Origin: Pleurotus djamor
Taxonomy: Eukaryota; Basidiomycota; Agaricomycetes; Agaricales; Pleurotaceae
Reading direction: 5' to 3'
DNA: 62,922 bases
Assembly (NCBI GenBank): GCA_029747585.1
Contig: JAPEVF010000237.1
Location: 1 to 62,922, forward strand
Part shown: piece by piece, positions 61,261 to 62,922 of the stretch
Layout of the letters: every line of letters starts with the position of its first letter
Numbering within the stretch: position 1 is the first letter of the stretch
Translations under genes and position numbers: made by a program
The notes under the pieces: model-generated
The model's input: the letters and a program-made list of their open reading frames with translations, nothing else
Database searches by the model: none
What the model was told of the DNA's origin: nothing

Positions 61261-62805
61261 TCACGAGACGCCCTTCTCAGGACCTCCGGCTCCGGATGCA
61301 CTCGTCGAGCTCAATCGTCTGACTTTGGCTTTTATCCCAGTGGACGATACACCACCGCTCCCACCGATGGCACCGCTACTGGTAGCAGCAGGGATGGGAC
61401 CAGCACTGGTGCTTCCACCACTCGAGCTAGCTTGGATAGGACCGGGTTCGTGGGTAACAGACCTTCTGGCGATCAGTGCACGGACAGCCCCGAGCCACTT
61501 GATCTCATCATCTTCCGTCGGGGCACAAAGGAGCAGTGCGCGCTTGGTGGTGACGATCTTGAAGGTATGAGAATCGGCATCGAGGGCATCAGGCATCGCG
61601 GAGTTGAAGGAAGAGGGAGTGGTGGACGAAGGGGACATCAAATTACTCCCTCGTACGGGAAGATTGTACTCCAACGCATCAACGATTTGATCAAAGGCGA
61701 ATTGACGGTGAGGTTTCGTATCCTATATTTGATGTCTTCAGAACAGATAGATAATGGGACGAGGAAAGGATGAAACGCACCATATGACTCCCTGAATACA
61801 TGAGTTTTTGACCTGTAAGCACAAACCATCGCTTCCTCCAGTTTCTTCGCTTGGAATCACATTTCATTAGATATCCTGAGAGGATCATCTTGGTCGGGTC
61901 AACGGGAGGACTTTTGGAATTTGGTGAAGCGGCACCGAAAGTCGATGCTGGCATGCCTTGTTGCTGTTGGGAAGACATGGAAATGGTACGTTGAACGGTA
62001 GGAGAGGCTTCGTCCGAGTCTGATGATGTGACATTTTGATGATGGGAAGGATGCGTGTGGAGAGCGTTTGGCGGGGAGGGTGTAACTGTTGTGATAGGGA
62101 ATGGTCTGCTGGATGGCTGTCTTGACGTAGGTATGGGTATTGGACTGGTTATAGACGTTTGAGTTGACGTAGCCATCAGAGTCGTTCTGGCCTCTTCGAT
62201 GGCACTGATCCACCCGTCTACTTCAGACTGTGACTGGGCTTGAAGATAGTATGTACGCGATTGGGATACCAAAACAAACGTATTTTCGTGTTTCTTGAGG
62301 GCAACGAGCGCACAGGAATGGATGTCGGAAAGTTCGATGAGTCGTAGAAGCTTGTATTCCGCCGACGTCTTGTAGTACGCCAGGTGCGCTGGGCGAAGGA
62401 CGAACCATCGTTTCTTCCATGTCTATAGAGCAATAATACAATCCAGCAAAGTAAAACTTGAGTACCATGGGGATCGCGAGCCGCTCATCAAGAGACTCAC
62501 CTTACGGCGCTCACCCTTTTTCCATAAATACCCGGTCTTAATGACGGTTTCGTCTACTGAGCCCCGAGGAAGTGCTTTCGCCTTGGGATCAGCCGCTTTG
62601 AATCCGTCCTCGTCTTCTTCCTCATCTTCGGTATCTTCGCCGCTTCCCGATCGTCGTTCGGCTATTGATGAGAGTGGTGGATGAGATGAAGCCCCCGCAA
62701 GCATCCCTATGCCTGTGTAGCTTGAAGGCGTTGCGACGTCTTGCGCAAACATGGAATCGGAATCTGATTCCGTGCCAGATATTGCGGCAATGGACACATT
62801 TGATG
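61261..62805 (-). CDS. Dual PH-domain protein, Opy1-like
   Basis: The three exons seen (62805-62501, 62422-61781, 61722-61261) are in phase. After an acidic Ser-rich N-terminal part (EDTEDEEEDEDG), the first PH domain reads VIKTGYLWKKGERRK|TWKKRWFVLRPAHLAYYK and ends SQSEVDGWISAIEEA. A disordered Ser/Thr/Pro linker follows. The second PH domain reads MILSGYLMKCDSKRRNWRKRWFVL and ends DEIKWLGAVRALI, then a Ser/Gly tail to the stop. Two PH domains in one small protein match yeast Opy1, a phosphoinositide-binding regulator of PIP5-kinase; similarity beyond architecture is not shown. The first listed exon begins after a GCTAG acceptor, so the true ATG lies in an upstream exon, near or beyond the right window edge. 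Confidence 0.8.
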
Positions 62806-62922
62806 GCTAGCACCCCGACGTAGCCCAATTGACAGCGCGTACAAAGTTTCGACCGCAGAAAGTAGAGTTAGACGGACATAGAAGAGACGTCAAGCCAAGT
62901 CAGTAGGAACCGCATGAAACCC

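Overview
The window is nuclear DNA of a filamentous basidiomycete, most likely an agaricomycete. The signs are intron-dense genes with 50-60 nt introns (GT..AG, CTRAY branch sites), a fungal type I fatty acid synthase whose beta and alpha chains run together in one frame, vacuolar polyphosphate (VTC) genes, Zn2Cys6 regulators, an F-box gene, and gene-poor stretches of several kb. No tRNA, rRNA, CRISPR array or intact transposon was recognised. Single N bases (clustered at 4.7-7.1 kb, plus 33.1, 49.4, 56.6 and 60.9 kb) mark lower-quality sequence. Gene models were built by hand by joining exons in phase.

Layout. 1-7.2 kb (-): fatty acid synthase, 5' end in the window and 3' end beyond the left edge. 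8.9-9.7 kb (+): four-repeat hemopexin-like protein. 9.9-11.7 kb (+): Rag/Gtr2-type GTPase with a Ser-rich insertion. 14.3-15.5 kb (-): SAM methyltransferase. 19.5-20.9 kb (-): regulator-like protein without a Zn cluster. 22.5-24.5 kb (+): tandem pair of secreted GH24 (T4-type) lysozymes. 24.9-26.1 kb (-): F-box-like protein. 26.9-28.1 kb (+): HAD/FCP1-like protein. 28.2-29.55 kb (-): Sis1-type Hsp40, sharing a 245-bp promoter with a Vtc1-like gene at 29.8-30.8 kb (+). 32.5-34.1 kb (-): an NTF2-like hypothetical and a poorly resolved neighbour. 36.6-40.2 kb (+): Vtc4-type polyphosphate polymerase in 16 exons. 44.8-49.2 kb and 57.3-59.7 kb (-): two Zn2Cys6 transcription factors. 61.3-62.8 kb (-): dual PH-domain protein.

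Themes. Three genes (19.5, 44.8 and 57.3 kb) share one regulatory C-terminal domain and form a dispersed paralogous family. Several products act at or signal from the vacuole (Gtr2-type GTPase, Vtc1-like, Vtc4). The Hsp40/Vtc1-like intergenic region carries heat-shock-element-like pentamer arrays and a perfect TGACGTCA. The two lysozyme genes share a promoter element as well as their coding sequence. Large gene-free intervals (15.5-19.5, 40.2-44.8 and 49.2-57.3 kb) hold nothing I can defend as coding.
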